Source of the DNA: Gemmatimonadota bacterium
GTDB lineage: Bacteria > Gemmatimonadota > Gemmatimonadetes > Gemmatimonadales > Gemmatimonadaceae
Length of the DNA: 37,188 bases
Assembly: GCA_021299375.1 (NCBI GenBank)
Contig: JAJTGR010000082.1
Location: forward strand, 1-37,188
Direction: 5' to 3'
Below the pieces are notes generated by a model that saw only the letters and a program-made list of their open reading frames with translations, was not told the DNA's origin and searched no databases. Positions 27,966-36,025 of this stretch are shown piece by piece; the first letter of the stretch is position 1, and each line of letters begins with the position of its first letter. A program made the translations under genes and the position numbers.

Positions 27966-28465
27966 GGTGTCCGCTCCCGCGTGGCCGACCGCGCCGTCGC
28001 CACCAGAGCATCGAACCGTGGCGACGTCACGCGCCCATGCACCACGTCTCCGATGCGGATGCTCGGTGCCAAGGCGCAGTTGCCCAGGCAATACGTGGCC
28101 TCGAGATGAACCCGGCCATCTGACGTGGTGTGGCCGAGGGCCACCCCGAGGTGGCGGTGTGCATGCTCGGCAAGTGCCCGACACCCCATGGCCTGACAGG
28201 CCTCGGCCATGCACACCTGGACCACGGTGTCGCCGACTGGCGCAAGGCGCAGGTCGTGATAGAACGTCACCACGCCATAGACCTCCGCTCGCGAGCGGTT
28301 GAAGGCCTCGGCGATCGTGCGGATGGCCTCTTCTGGCACGTACCCCAACCGCGCCTGCACCAGCTGTAGTGCAGGCAGCAGGTGCTCGGGTTCCCGGGGC
28401 ACCCCGGCGAGCAGCGCGTCGACCTCGCGCTGCTCGCGTGTCTGCAGCTCCCGCGGATCAGCCAT
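27962..28465 (-). CDS. fdsG: Formate dehydrogenase gamma subunit FdsG (NuoE-like [2Fe-2S])
   Basis: Thioredoxin-like [2Fe-2S] subunit of the diaphorase part of NAD-linked formate dehydrogenase. The 167 residues have the ligands Cys85 and Cys90 in QVCMAEACQAMGC and Cys126 and Cys130 in TYCLGNCA. The N-terminal helical part with LLPALQLVQARLGYVPEEAI is typical of NuoE-like proteins. ATG 28465 lies only five bases past the korB stop, so the formate dehydrogenase genes are an extension of the kor operon; no promoter or hairpin fits in that gap. Confidence 0.94.
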   Translation of the reverse strand: MADPRELQTREQREVDALLAGVPREPEHLLPALQLVQARLGYVPEEAIRTIAEAFNRSRAEVYGVVTFYHDLRLAPVGDTVVQVCMAEACQAMGCRALAEHAHRHLGVALGHTTSDGRVHLEATYCLGNCALAPSIRIGDVVHGRVTSPRFDALVATARSATRERTP

Positions 28466-28470
28466 GCGGC

Positions 28471-29526
28471 CTACCGGTAGCGCTCCATGAGCTTGTCCAT
28501 CGCGGCCGACCCCGGACAGAGCGTCTCGAAGGGCAGGTCGACCAGCGGCGTCTCCGGTGTGCGGAGGTAGTCGTGCATGTCGCGGCCGTTCTCATCCACG
28601 AACAGGAGCCCCGTGGCGATTTCGCCACGCGTCTGGCACTCCCGGACATGTACGTAGGCCGACTCGCGGTTGGTGGGGTCATAGTCGGACGCCGTGGATC
28701 GCAGCTTCACGCGGGCACCATCGTGCATGGTGACCACGCGCACCTCTTCGTCCGTCTCCGGCACGGTGATCTCGCGCTGCAGTGGGACGAAGTCGGCGTG
28801 TACCGCCTCCACCTCGTGTTCGCGCGTGAACGCGTAGCTCTTGGTGGAGCCCTCGTGATCGTTGAAGCTCACGCACGGGGAGATCACGTCGATGATGGCG
28901 AACCCCTTGTGTGCGATGCCGGCCTTGATGATGGGCACCAACTGCCTCTTGTCACCCGAGAAGGAGCGGGCGACGAACGTCGCCCCCAGGGTGAGGGCCA
29001 GCAGCACCGGGTCAATCGGGGACTGCTCGTTGGCTTCACCCTTCTTGGACTTCGAGCCGATGTCTGCCGACGCCGAGAACTGCCCCTTGGTGAGCCCGTA
29101 TACGCCGTTGTTCTCCAGGACGTACAGCATGTTCACATTGCGCCGAATGGCATGCGACAGCTGTCCGAGGCCAATGGAGAGTGAATCGCCGTCACCGGAG
29201 ATGCCGATGTACGTGAGGCCACGATTGGCGGCCGAGGCGCCGGAGGTAACCGAAGGCATGCGCCCGTGCACGGAGTTGAAGCCGTGCGACTGCTTCATGA
29301 AGTACGCGGTCGTCTTGGACGAGCAGCCAATGCCGCTCATCTTGCCCACGCGGTGCGGTTCGAGGTTGAGCTCCCACCCGGCCTGCACGATGGCGGCGGT
29401 CACGGAGTCGTGGCCGCAGCCCGCGCAGAGCGTGGACATGGCTCCCTCGTAATCCCGCACCGTGAGCCCGAGGGCATTGGTGCGGGAGCTGGGATGCCGA
29501 ACCGGCGGCTTGGCAATCGAGGTCAT
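28471..29526 (-). CDS. korB: 2-oxoacid:ferredoxin oxidoreductase beta subunit
   Basis: Thiamine-diphosphate-binding subunit of a 2-oxoacid (probably 2-oxoglutarate or pyruvate) ferredoxin oxidoreductase. The 351 residues show cluster ligands Cys34 and Cys37 in CAGCGH and Cys68 in GIGCSS, the ThDP/Mg motif GDGDSLSIG at 111-119 with Asn139-140 and GLTKGQ at 144-149, and a further Cys in DVISPCVSFND. It has no ferredoxin domain of its own. The ATG at 29526 overlaps the korA stop (ATGA). The substrate cannot be decided; the two-subunit KorAB form with a fused gamma domain is most often annotated as 2-oxoglutarate-specific. Confidence 0.92.
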   Translation of the reverse strand: MTSIAKPPVRHPSSRTNALGLTVRDYEGAMSTLCAGCGHDSVTAAIVQAGWELNLEPHRVGKMSGIGCSSKTTAYFMKQSHGFNSVHGRMPSVTSGASAANRGLTYIGISGDGDSLSIGLGQLSHAIRRNVNMLYVLENNGVYGLTKGQFSASADIGSKSKKGEANEQSPIDPVLLALTLGATFVARSFSGDKRQLVPIIKAGIAHKGFAIIDVISPCVSFNDHEGSTKSYAFTREHEVEAVHADFVPLQREITVPETDEEVRVVTMHDGARVKLRSTASDYDPTNRESAYVHVRECQTRGEIATGLLFVDENGRDMHDYLRTPETPLVDLPFETLCPGSAAMDKLMERYR

Positions 29527-31322
29527 GCGGTCACCCCGGCAACGGAGCTGGAGACGGCATCCACGACGACCTTCGCCGTGAGCGGCATGCCGCCGTAATC
29601 GAGAATGGAGTGCATGGCATCGCGCGGGATGCCCAGTTCGATGGCGAGCAACGCGCGCAGCTGGGCGTCGCGGTTCTGCTCGATCACGTAGGTGCGTTCG
29701 TGGCGGTCGAAGAACGCCTTCACCTCGGCGCCGAACGGGAACGACCGGATGCGCATCACATCGACGATGATGCCCTGCGCCCTGAGGATATCGGCCGCTT
29801 CGCGTACGGCCGCATCGCAGCCGCCGATCGTCACCAGGCCGATCTCGGCGCCGTCCTGCAGCGTGAACGCCGGCTTCGGCATCGCGGTCGCCGCGTGCTC
29901 GAACTTGCGCTTGAGCCGGTCGACCAACTCCTGATATGCGTCCGAGTCCTCAGTGTAGGCGGCATGCTTGTCGTGCCCCGACCCGCGCACGAAATAAGCG
30001 CCCTTGCCACCCACGCCGGGGAGCGTTCGGGCGGCGATGCCGTCGCCGTCCACATCGAGGTAGCGCGAGAACTTCTGGATCTTCTCGAGATCGGCGGCGT
30101 GGAGCACCTTGCCGCGGTCAGGGCGGTAGCGGTCGTCCCAGCTGAAGCGCTTGACCATCCAGTCGTTCATGCCGATGTCGAGATCGGTGGCCACGAACAC
30201 CGGGGTCTGGAAGCGCTCGGCGATATCAAACGACTCCACCGCCATCTCGAACGCTTCGCCCGGGTTGGCGGGGAAGAGAATGAGATGCTTGGTGTCGCCG
30301 TGCGAGGCGTAGGCCAGTGACATGAGGTCGGCCTGCTGCGTGCGTGTGGGCATGCCCGTGGCCGGCCCGCATCGCTGCACGTCGAAAAAGACCGCGGGGA
30401 TATCGGTGTAGTACGCGAGTCCGATGAACTCCTGCATGAGGGAGATGCCTGGTCCCGACGTGTTCGTGAAGGCCCGCGCACCGGCCCAGCCGGCGCCGAT
30501 GACGATGCCGGCCGCAGCCAGTTCATCTTCGGCCTGCAGGATGGCGTAGTTGTGCACGCCGGATTCCTTGTCCACCCGGAACTTCTCGCAGAACATCTTG
30601 AAGCCTTCCATCAGCGCCGTGGCCGGCGTGATGGGATACCAGGCACCCACCGTGGCGCCGGCATAGACGGCCCCCAGGGCACAGGCGGTGTTGCCGTCAA
30701 TGAGAATGGAGTCGCGGGTGGCGTCCATCCTTTCCAGGTGGAATGGGAGCGGGCAGGCAACGTGGGCCCTGGCGTACTCGTAGCCGAGCTGGATGGCTTT
30801 GTGATTCGAGTCGAGCAGCTTGGGCTTCTTGCCGTACTTCTCAGCGAGCATGCCGCTCACCACCTCCATGTCGATGCCCAGCAGGGCCGCGAGCGAGCCC
30901 GCGTACACGATGTTGCGGAGCAGGGTGCGGTCGCGGTCGCCCTGGAAGTTCTCCACGCAGATACGCCCGAATGGAATACCGAGGATGGTGATGCCCTCGC
31001 GTACCAGGTCGGGCTCGAGCGGCCATGATGAGTCGTACAGCAGGTAGCCGCCCGGGCGGACGGTGGCGACGTCCTTGGCGTAGGTGGCCGGGTTGAGCGC
31101 CACCACGAGGTCCACCTCGCTCGGCCGGGCCGTGTAGCCATCCTTGCTGACGCGGATCTCGTACCACGTGGGCAACCCCTGGATATTGGACGGGAAGATG
31201 TTCTTGCCCGTGACCGGGATGCCCATGCGGAAGATCGCCTGCATCAGCAGGCCGTTGGCGCTGGCCGATCCGGTGCCGTTGACGGTGCCGATCTTGAACG
31301 CGAAGTCGTTGATGCCGCTCAT
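29523..31322 (-). CDS. korA: 2-oxoacid:ferredoxin oxidoreductase alpha subunit with fused gamma domain
   Basis: Partner of KorB. The first 190 residues are the gamma domain (KIGTVNGTGSASANGLLMQAI, FPSNIQGLPTWYEIRVS), which in other lineages is a separate subunit. The alpha part follows with the pyrimidine-binding WYPITPATALME, then TSGPGISLMQEFIGLAYY and DVQRCGPATGMPTRTQQADL, and a transketolase C-terminal-like domain with VIEQNRDAQL near 560. The total is 599 residues. ATG 31322 overlaps the korC stop (ATGA); the longer open frame upstream lies inside korC. Coenzyme A-binding residues cannot be assigned with confidence. Confidence 0.93.
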   Translation of the reverse strand: MSGINDFAFKIGTVNGTGSASANGLLMQAIFRMGIPVTGKNIFPSNIQGLPTWYEIRVSKDGYTARPSEVDLVVALNPATYAKDVATVRPGGYLLYDSSWPLEPDLVREGITILGIPFGRICVENFQGDRDRTLLRNIVYAGSLAALLGIDMEVVSGMLAEKYGKKPKLLDSNHKAIQLGYEYARAHVACPLPFHLERMDATRDSILIDGNTACALGAVYAGATVGAWYPITPATALMEGFKMFCEKFRVDKESGVHNYAILQAEDELAAAGIVIGAGWAGARAFTNTSGPGISLMQEFIGLAYYTDIPAVFFDVQRCGPATGMPTRTQQADLMSLAYASHGDTKHLILFPANPGEAFEMAVESFDIAERFQTPVFVATDLDIGMNDWMVKRFSWDDRYRPDRGKVLHAADLEKIQKFSRYLDVDGDGIAARTLPGVGGKGAYFVRGSGHDKHAAYTEDSDAYQELVDRLKRKFEHAATAMPKPAFTLQDGAEIGLVTIGGCDAAVREAADILRAQGIIVDVMRIRSFPFGAEVKAFFDRHERTYVIEQNRDAQLRALLAIELGIPRDAMHSILDYGGMPLTAKVVVDAVSSSVAGVTA

Positions 31323-33112
31323 ACGGTGGCCAATCCTGTCAGCATGCCGGCGTAGGGTTTCTTGAGGTCGAAGAGCTGCATGTCCCACGCCGCGGTCGGG
31401 CAGCGTTCGGCACAGAGGCCGCAGTGCAGGCACACGTCTTCATCCTTGACCATCACGCGCTTCGTCTGCGGCAGGCTCTCGGAGACATAGATGTCCTGGT
31501 CGAGGTTGAGCGCGGGCGCCGACAGGCGCGTGCGCAACTCGTCGACTGGTGAGCTGTTGGTGGTGATGGTGAGGCAGTTGGTGGGGCACACGTCCACGCA
31601 GGCGTCGCATTCGATGCAGGCCGAGGCGGTGAAGTGCGTCTGGATGTCGCAGTTCAGGCAGCGCGACACTTCGCTGGCGATCTGATCCGCCGTGAAGCCC
31701 AGCTCGACTTCCACGTGCAGGTCGGTGAAGCGCTTGTGCAGCTCCTCGTGCTGCATCTTGGCACGCTTGGCGGCATCGTAGTCGTTGTCGTAGGCCCAGC
31801 TGTGCATGCCCATCTTGGCGCTGCTCAGCGTCATGCCGTACGGTGGACGCTCGGCCACATTGCGCCCCATGCACTGCAGGTCGATGGAGATCGCCGCCTG
31901 GTGCCCGTGCGCCACCGCCCAGATGATGTTCTCCGGCCCCCACGCCGCGTCACCGCCGAAGAACACCTGCGGGTGCGTGCTCTGGTGCGTGGTCTTGTCA
32001 ACCCGGGGCATGCCCTTGGGGTCGAACGCCACGCCGATGTCGCGCTCGATCCACTCGAACGCGTTGTCCTGGCCAATGGCAAGAATCACGCTGTCGCAGG
32101 GAATGATCGTCGTGCCGGTGACGGTGCTCGTCTGCTTGCCGGTGGCGTCCTCCGTCCACTGGAGGACGTCGAATTCCATGCCCACGAGGCGACCGTTCTC
32201 CACCACCATGCGCTTCGGCGCGTGGTTCTCGATGATCTCGACCTGCTCTTCCTCGGCGTCCTCGAGCTCCCACGGCGAGGCCTTGAAATGCTTGCGGCCG
32301 CGGCGGGCCACCACCTTGACGTCGGTGGCGCCAAGACGCTTGGCGGTGCGGCAACAGTCCATGGCCGTGTTGCCCACGCCGATGATGACCACCCGCGGCT
32401 CGATCTGCGTGACGTGCTTGAAGTGCACGTTGGCGAGCCATTCGATACCAAGGTGCACCTGCGACGGCGCATCCCAGCGGCCGGGGATGTCGAGCTCCTT
32501 GCCCTTGGGGGCGCCGCTGCCCACATAGACCGCGTCGTACCCCTCGTCCAGCAGCGCCTTGAGGCTGGTGACCGGCGTGTTGTAGCGCATCTGCGCCCCC
32601 ATGTCGATCACGTAGCCGCACTCCTCGTCGAGCACCTGCACCGGCAGGCGGAACGACGGGATGTTGATGCGCATCAGCCCACCCGGTTTGTCGTTCTTCT
32701 CGTAGATCGTGACGTCGTAGCCGAGGGGGAGCAGGTCGTTGGCGACGGTGAGTGCCGACGGGCCGGCACCCACGAGGGCGACGCGCTTGCCGTTCTTGAC
32801 TGCCGGCGCCTTGGGCAACCGGTCTTTGATCTCGTCGCGATGGTCGGCGGCAACGCGCTTGAGGCGGCAGATGGCGACCGGCGTTTCCTCGACGCGCCCG
32901 CGGCGACAGGCGGGTTCACAGGGGCGGTCGCAAGTGCGGCCGAGGATGCCGGGAAAGACATTCGATTCGCGGTTGAGCAGGTACGATTCGGTGTACCTGC
33001 CCTGGGCGATGAGGCGGATGTAGCCTGGCACGTTGGTGTGGGCCGGACAGGCCCACTGGCAATCCACGACCCGGTGGTAGTATTGCGGGTCGGAGACGTC
33101 GGTTGCTGCCAT
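31319..33112 (-). CDS. GltD-like NAD(P)H oxidoreductase with C-terminal 2x[4Fe-4S] ferredoxin domain
   Basis: FAD protein related to the glutamate synthase small subunit and to NfnB/SudA-type NADPH:ferredoxin oxidoreductases. Of 597 residues, the N-terminal cluster region has Cys18, Cys22, Cys61, Cys65, Cys69 and Cys82; the FAD motif is GAGPSA at 115-120; the NAD(P) motif GVGNTAMDCC is near 250. GltD usually ends after about 480 residues; here a ferredoxin domain follows with CIECDACVDVCP and CLHCGLCAERCP (561-572). It is first in the kor-fds operon, so the likely role is electron exchange between NAD(P)H and the ferredoxin used by KorAB (inference). I refer to it as KorC for convenience. ATG 33112 has AGGAG 9 nt upstream. 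Confidence 0.88.
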   Translation of the reverse strand: MAATDVSDPQYYHRVVDCQWACPAHTNVPGYIRLIAQGRYTESYLLNRESNVFPGILGRTCDRPCEPACRRGRVEETPVAICRLKRVAADHRDEIKDRLPKAPAVKNGKRVALVGAGPSALTVANDLLPLGYDVTIYEKNDKPGGLMRINIPSFRLPVQVLDEECGYVIDMGAQMRYNTPVTSLKALLDEGYDAVYVGSGAPKGKELDIPGRWDAPSQVHLGIEWLANVHFKHVTQIEPRVVIIGVGNTAMDCCRTAKRLGATDVKVVARRGRKHFKASPWELEDAEEEQVEIIENHAPKRMVVENGRLVGMEFDVLQWTEDATGKQTSTVTGTTIIPCDSVILAIGQDNAFEWIERDIGVAFDPKGMPRVDKTTHQSTHPQVFFGGDAAWGPENIIWAVAHGHQAAISIDLQCMGRNVAERPPYGMTLSSAKMGMHSWAYDNDYDAAKRAKMQHEELHKRFTDLHVEVELGFTADQIASEVSRCLNCDIQTHFTASACIECDACVDVCPTNCLTITTNSSPVDELRTRLSAPALNLDQDIYVSESLPQTKRVMVKDEDVCLHCGLCAERCPTAAWDMQLFDLKKPYAGMLTGLATV

Positions 33113-33502
33113 GAGGCGGGGCTCCTGGGGGAGGAAAGGGCTATTGGGCTAGCATGGCCCCGGGACCAAGCGTCGGCAAGCGGGAAAACCCGGATTTTCG
33201 GGTTGCCGGCCCGAGGACGATCAATGGCCGCCGTCTTTGGCGCGATCGTGGGCGGGGGCAGGGTACGTGGAGCCGCGCTCCATCTGGCCGTGCGCGGCCA
33301 GCGAGTGCCGGCGTCCGGGCGGCAGGCCGTGGGGGACGCGTTCGGGGGGCGCATGGAGTGCAGGGCGTCGTCCGGCCGGCTCAGGGGGTGGCCGCGTCGT
33401 CCGGGTTGCTACGGCGGCCGGTGGGCCCGAAGTCCTGCCGTTGTCGGCCTGCTCGGGACGCGGGCGAGACCGGCGCTGGCGACCTCGCCGGACGGTTCGG
33501 GC
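33113..33502. other. Intergenic region upstream of the kor-fds operon
   Basis: About 390 bp without a credible gene. It should hold the minus-strand promoter of the operon: TTGCCG at 33179-33174 with ATGCTA-like bases about 18 bp on is the best I can see and is weak. A small hairpin lies at 33187-33204. Plus-strand frames across it show only Arg/Gly-rich shadow sequence. Confidence 0.4.
33187..33204. other. Small stem-loop AACCCG-GATTTT-CGGGTT
   Basis: A perfect 6-bp inverted repeat with a 6-nt loop, about 75 nt upstream of korC. A GGCAA/TTGCC pair lies outside it. It may be a leader structure or an operator; no T-run follows. Confidence 0.4.
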
Positions 33503-34233
33503 TCACGGTGCCGCCGGGTCGTCCTGCATGAGCCCGAGCAGGTTGCCGTCGAGATCCTTGAAACACGCGAGCCATCCCACCGCAGGAATGGGCGTCTTCG
33601 GCAGCGCCACCGGTGCGCCAAGCGCGGTGGCCTGGGCCAACGTATCGTCCACCGAGGGTACGTTCACGGTCACGACGGTGGCGTTCACCGGGTGGCCATC
33701 GGTCGGTGCCTCACCGCGCCGGGGCACGATGCCGCCGTCGATGCCCGGCACTCCGTGTCCCGTGGTCACCGTCCAGTAGGGCATGTCGCCCCACCGCGCG
33801 ATGTGCCATCCGAAGAGCGCGCGGTAGAAGGCCGCGCTCGCCTCGGGGTTGGTGGCGTGGATCTCGACGTGCACCACGCGTGGTGTCGAAGGCGATGGCG
33901 TACCGCGCTCGCGGAAGAACGCCATGAGGTCGGTACTCGGTGGCGGCGCCGCGCCCAGCAGGCCCAGAAGGGTGGTGACCTGCCCGCGATGGTAGGTGGC
34001 GTGGTTCACCACGTGCAGGAGCATCTGCCACAGGGCGTTCGCGCTTTCGACGCCGGCGAGGTTGTGGTGCCGATGCACGGTGTGCAGCCCCTGGGCTGTG
34101 AGCGTACCGAGCCGAAGGAGCCGCCGACCGGACGCGCGTACGCTTCGGCGTCAAGGGTGGCGCAGGCATCGAGCACGCGGTCGCCGGCCCAGAAGTGAAA
34201 ATCGACGAGGGCCTGAAGGTCGGCGAGGTCCAT
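33503..34233 (-). pseudogene. Disrupted DinB-VOC fusion gene
   Basis: ATG 34233 starts a DinB-family protein (MDLADLQALVDFHFWAG ... GGSFGSVR) in one frame. Near 34080-34102 similarity moves to another frame, which continues GVESANALWQMLLHVVNH and ATYHRGQV, the metal-binding His helix of DinB, then a full VOC/glyoxalase-like domain (VVHVEIHATNPEASAAFYRALFGW to LLGLMQDD). Between GSVR and LWQMLLH family members usually have about 70 residues; only about 22 codons remain, so both a frameshift and an internal deletion of roughly 50 codons are inferred. The VOC part alone is intact and could be translated from GTG 34078. Confidence 0.7.
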
Positions 34234-34361
34234 GGGGTGCGGGGCTGGGGCTGGGGCTACTCGGCGATATCCGCTCACGTGGGGCCTGCGGAACACGGCC
34301 CCGCTGCTGGCCACGGCGGACGGTCTTTCCACGGCGCTTGTGGCCCGTGGGTGTCCCCCGT

Positions 34362-34944
34362 TCAGTCCACTCGCTGGGAGGCCCACGCCGCATCGCCAGG
34401 TGCGGTGAGCAGCGTCATCGTGTCGTGCCCAACGCCCGGCAGCAGGCCGTGTTTGCGATGCCAGACCGGATCCTCGCCGTCGCGCAGACCGATGCGTGCC
34501 GAACCATGCCCATCCTTGGTGAACATCTCGAGTGTGCGCCAGTCCCGTGTTGCGCGGGCGCGAAACCGTACATCCAGGTCGTTCATGGGATGGAACGCCA
34601 GTACCGTCCCCATCGGGATGCGGCCGTCTTCGGCGTTCGCGCACATCCTCCACGTCATGCCCTTGGCGAACACCACCAACATCGGCGGGGTAAGTCCGGT
34701 GCGGCCAGTGACGCGATACCGACGAGACCGCCTCCCGTCCCGTGCAGGCAGGACAGCACGGGATGACGATAAGTTGGGATGGCGTCGTAGTTCGGGGGAA
34801 GAAAACCGTGAAGGGACACGTTCGTCCCAGCGGCTTCACGCTGATGGAGGCGATGCTCTGGGGCAGCGGATTCAGGATGGGATCGTCCTGCCCGAACGGG
34901 CTCCCGGCACTGCCGCCAACGGTGAAGGCGGTGATCGCACTCAA
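34362..34944 (-). pseudogene. Decayed PF00756-type esterase
   Basis: Three frames read in turn give one recognisable esterase D/PF00756-like protein. Frame 1 from 34944 gives KPLGRTCPFTVFFP; frame 2 gives PNYDAIPTYRHPVLSCLHG; frame 3 gives PPMLVVFAKGMTW, IPMGTVLAF and ATRDWRTLEMF to a stop at 34362. The first break sits at a run of five G (plus strand 34794-34798) where six would restore the frame; the second, around 34680-34700, also seems to have lost several codons. The nucleophile motif expected after ATRDWR (G-F-S-M-G-G) reads MFTKDGHG, so the catalytic serine is gone. This argues for true decay rather than a sequencing error alone. Confidence 0.75.
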
Positions 34945-35003
34945 CCAGGCAGGATGGGTCTACGGTACGTGCCGGTGCCGCACACGCGCACGCGGTATGC
35001 GGT

Positions 35004-35948
35004 TCACGACTGCCCTCTGCGTCGTTGTCCAGCGGTACTCGACTGGATGCCCGTGAGGCGGTCGCGCACCCCCTCGACCAGACGTCGTTCACCCGGCCGG
35101 AGCGAGGCCACCAGATCGTCCGCCTGTCGCTCCCAGGCGGTGCGGTCGTCCGCACGGGAGGCGGTGTCCATCGCGGCAAGGTGCGGAGAGACACGTCCCG
35201 CCAGCTCGTCGAGCATGGTCGCGATGCCTCGCCTGGCGCCTACTGCCCCGAGGCGACCGCGGCGCCCGGAACGGTCGTTGGTCACATCGGTCGAATCCGC
35301 GCGCCGGTGAAGGATGTCCACGAGCGTGGCCACGAGCTCGAATCGTGAGACATCGGACGCGGACTGCAGCCAGCATGGATTCGGCGGCACTCGCCCGGCG
35401 GTCAGGAACGGCAGGACGAAGTTGTTGCCTGCGAACGGACCAGAGGGCGACGGCACGAACCACACGTGCAGCATGTGCAAGGTGTTGCCGCGGCCACCAC
35501 CCAACCCGGGATGGTCATGCCACGTGGCGAGGGGGCTCTCGAAGAGCTTGGGCATCGTCGCGTCGACCGGTCCGCGAAACGCATAGGCGACGCCCACGAG
35601 GCTGTCCCGCCCGTCGATGCGGGCGAACAGCAGGTGGTCTGGCGCGTTCGCCTGCACAGCGTCCTGCATGCGTGCCCGGTTGATCCAGTGTACGCCCATG
35701 GTGGGAATGTCCCCGAACTGCGGCGCGAAGCCGGCCGCCGCCGCGGCACCGGTGCCGGTCAGCGACGCGGTGGCACGACGCAGCTGTGCGATGGCCGAGC
35801 GATCTGGCGACGACAGCCCGGTCCACGGTGGCGCCGCCAACGTGCGGCAGTCGACCGGCGTGCTGGTGTGGCCGTGGTGGCCAGGATGGTCGTGCTGGGC
35901 TGCGAGTGGGGCCGGGCATGCAACGAGGAGCAGCCCGAACCGGGCCAT
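35004..35948 (-). CDS. Secreted protein of unknown function, His-rich N-terminus
   Basis: I do not recognise a family. From ATG 35948 it has 314 residues; ATG 35978 would add ten. A signal peptide is clear (MARFGLLLVACPAPLAAQ, cleavage probably after AAQ), followed at once by HDHPGHHGH, a possible metal-binding stretch. The middle region contains GVHWINRARMQDAVQANAPDHLLF, AYAFRGPVDATMPKLF, TWHDHPGL and LHMLHVWFVPSPSGPFAGNNF, with many His, Trp and Pro residues. The C-terminal third is helical and Arg-rich. It lies 47 bp or more after a secreted beta-barrel-like gene on the same strand. Envelope location is well supported; a metal-related role is a guess from the histidines. Confidence 0.75.
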   Translation of the reverse strand: MARFGLLLVACPAPLAAQHDHPGHHGHTSTPVDCRTLAAPPWTGLSSPDRSAIAQLRRATASLTGTGAAAAAGFAPQFGDIPTMGVHWINRARMQDAVQANAPDHLLFARIDGRDSLVGVAYAFRGPVDATMPKLFESPLATWHDHPGLGGGRGNTLHMLHVWFVPSPSGPFAGNNFVLPFLTAGRVPPNPCWLQSASDVSRFELVATLVDILHRRADSTDVTNDRSGRRGRLGAVGARRGIATMLDELAGRVSPHLAAMDTASRADDRTAWERQADDLVASLRPGERRLVEGVRDRLTGIQSSTAGQRRRGQS

Positions 35949-36025
35949 CCAGCGGCGAGCGCAAGAAGTGCGGTGCATACGGACGTGTCGTGCAGGAAGG
36001 AGGGCGGGAGATCTGCTGGGATGGA

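Noticed and set aside
27966-28214. Extended N-terminus of fdsB
   Set aside because: It lies within fdsG and has no thioredoxin-like continuation; GTG 27965 fits the family start.
31634-34198. 854-residue open frame on the plus strand
   Set aside because: It lies opposite korC and the DinB-VOC remnant, is rich in His/Arg/Val with no family motif, and reflects the third-base GC bias of the true genes.
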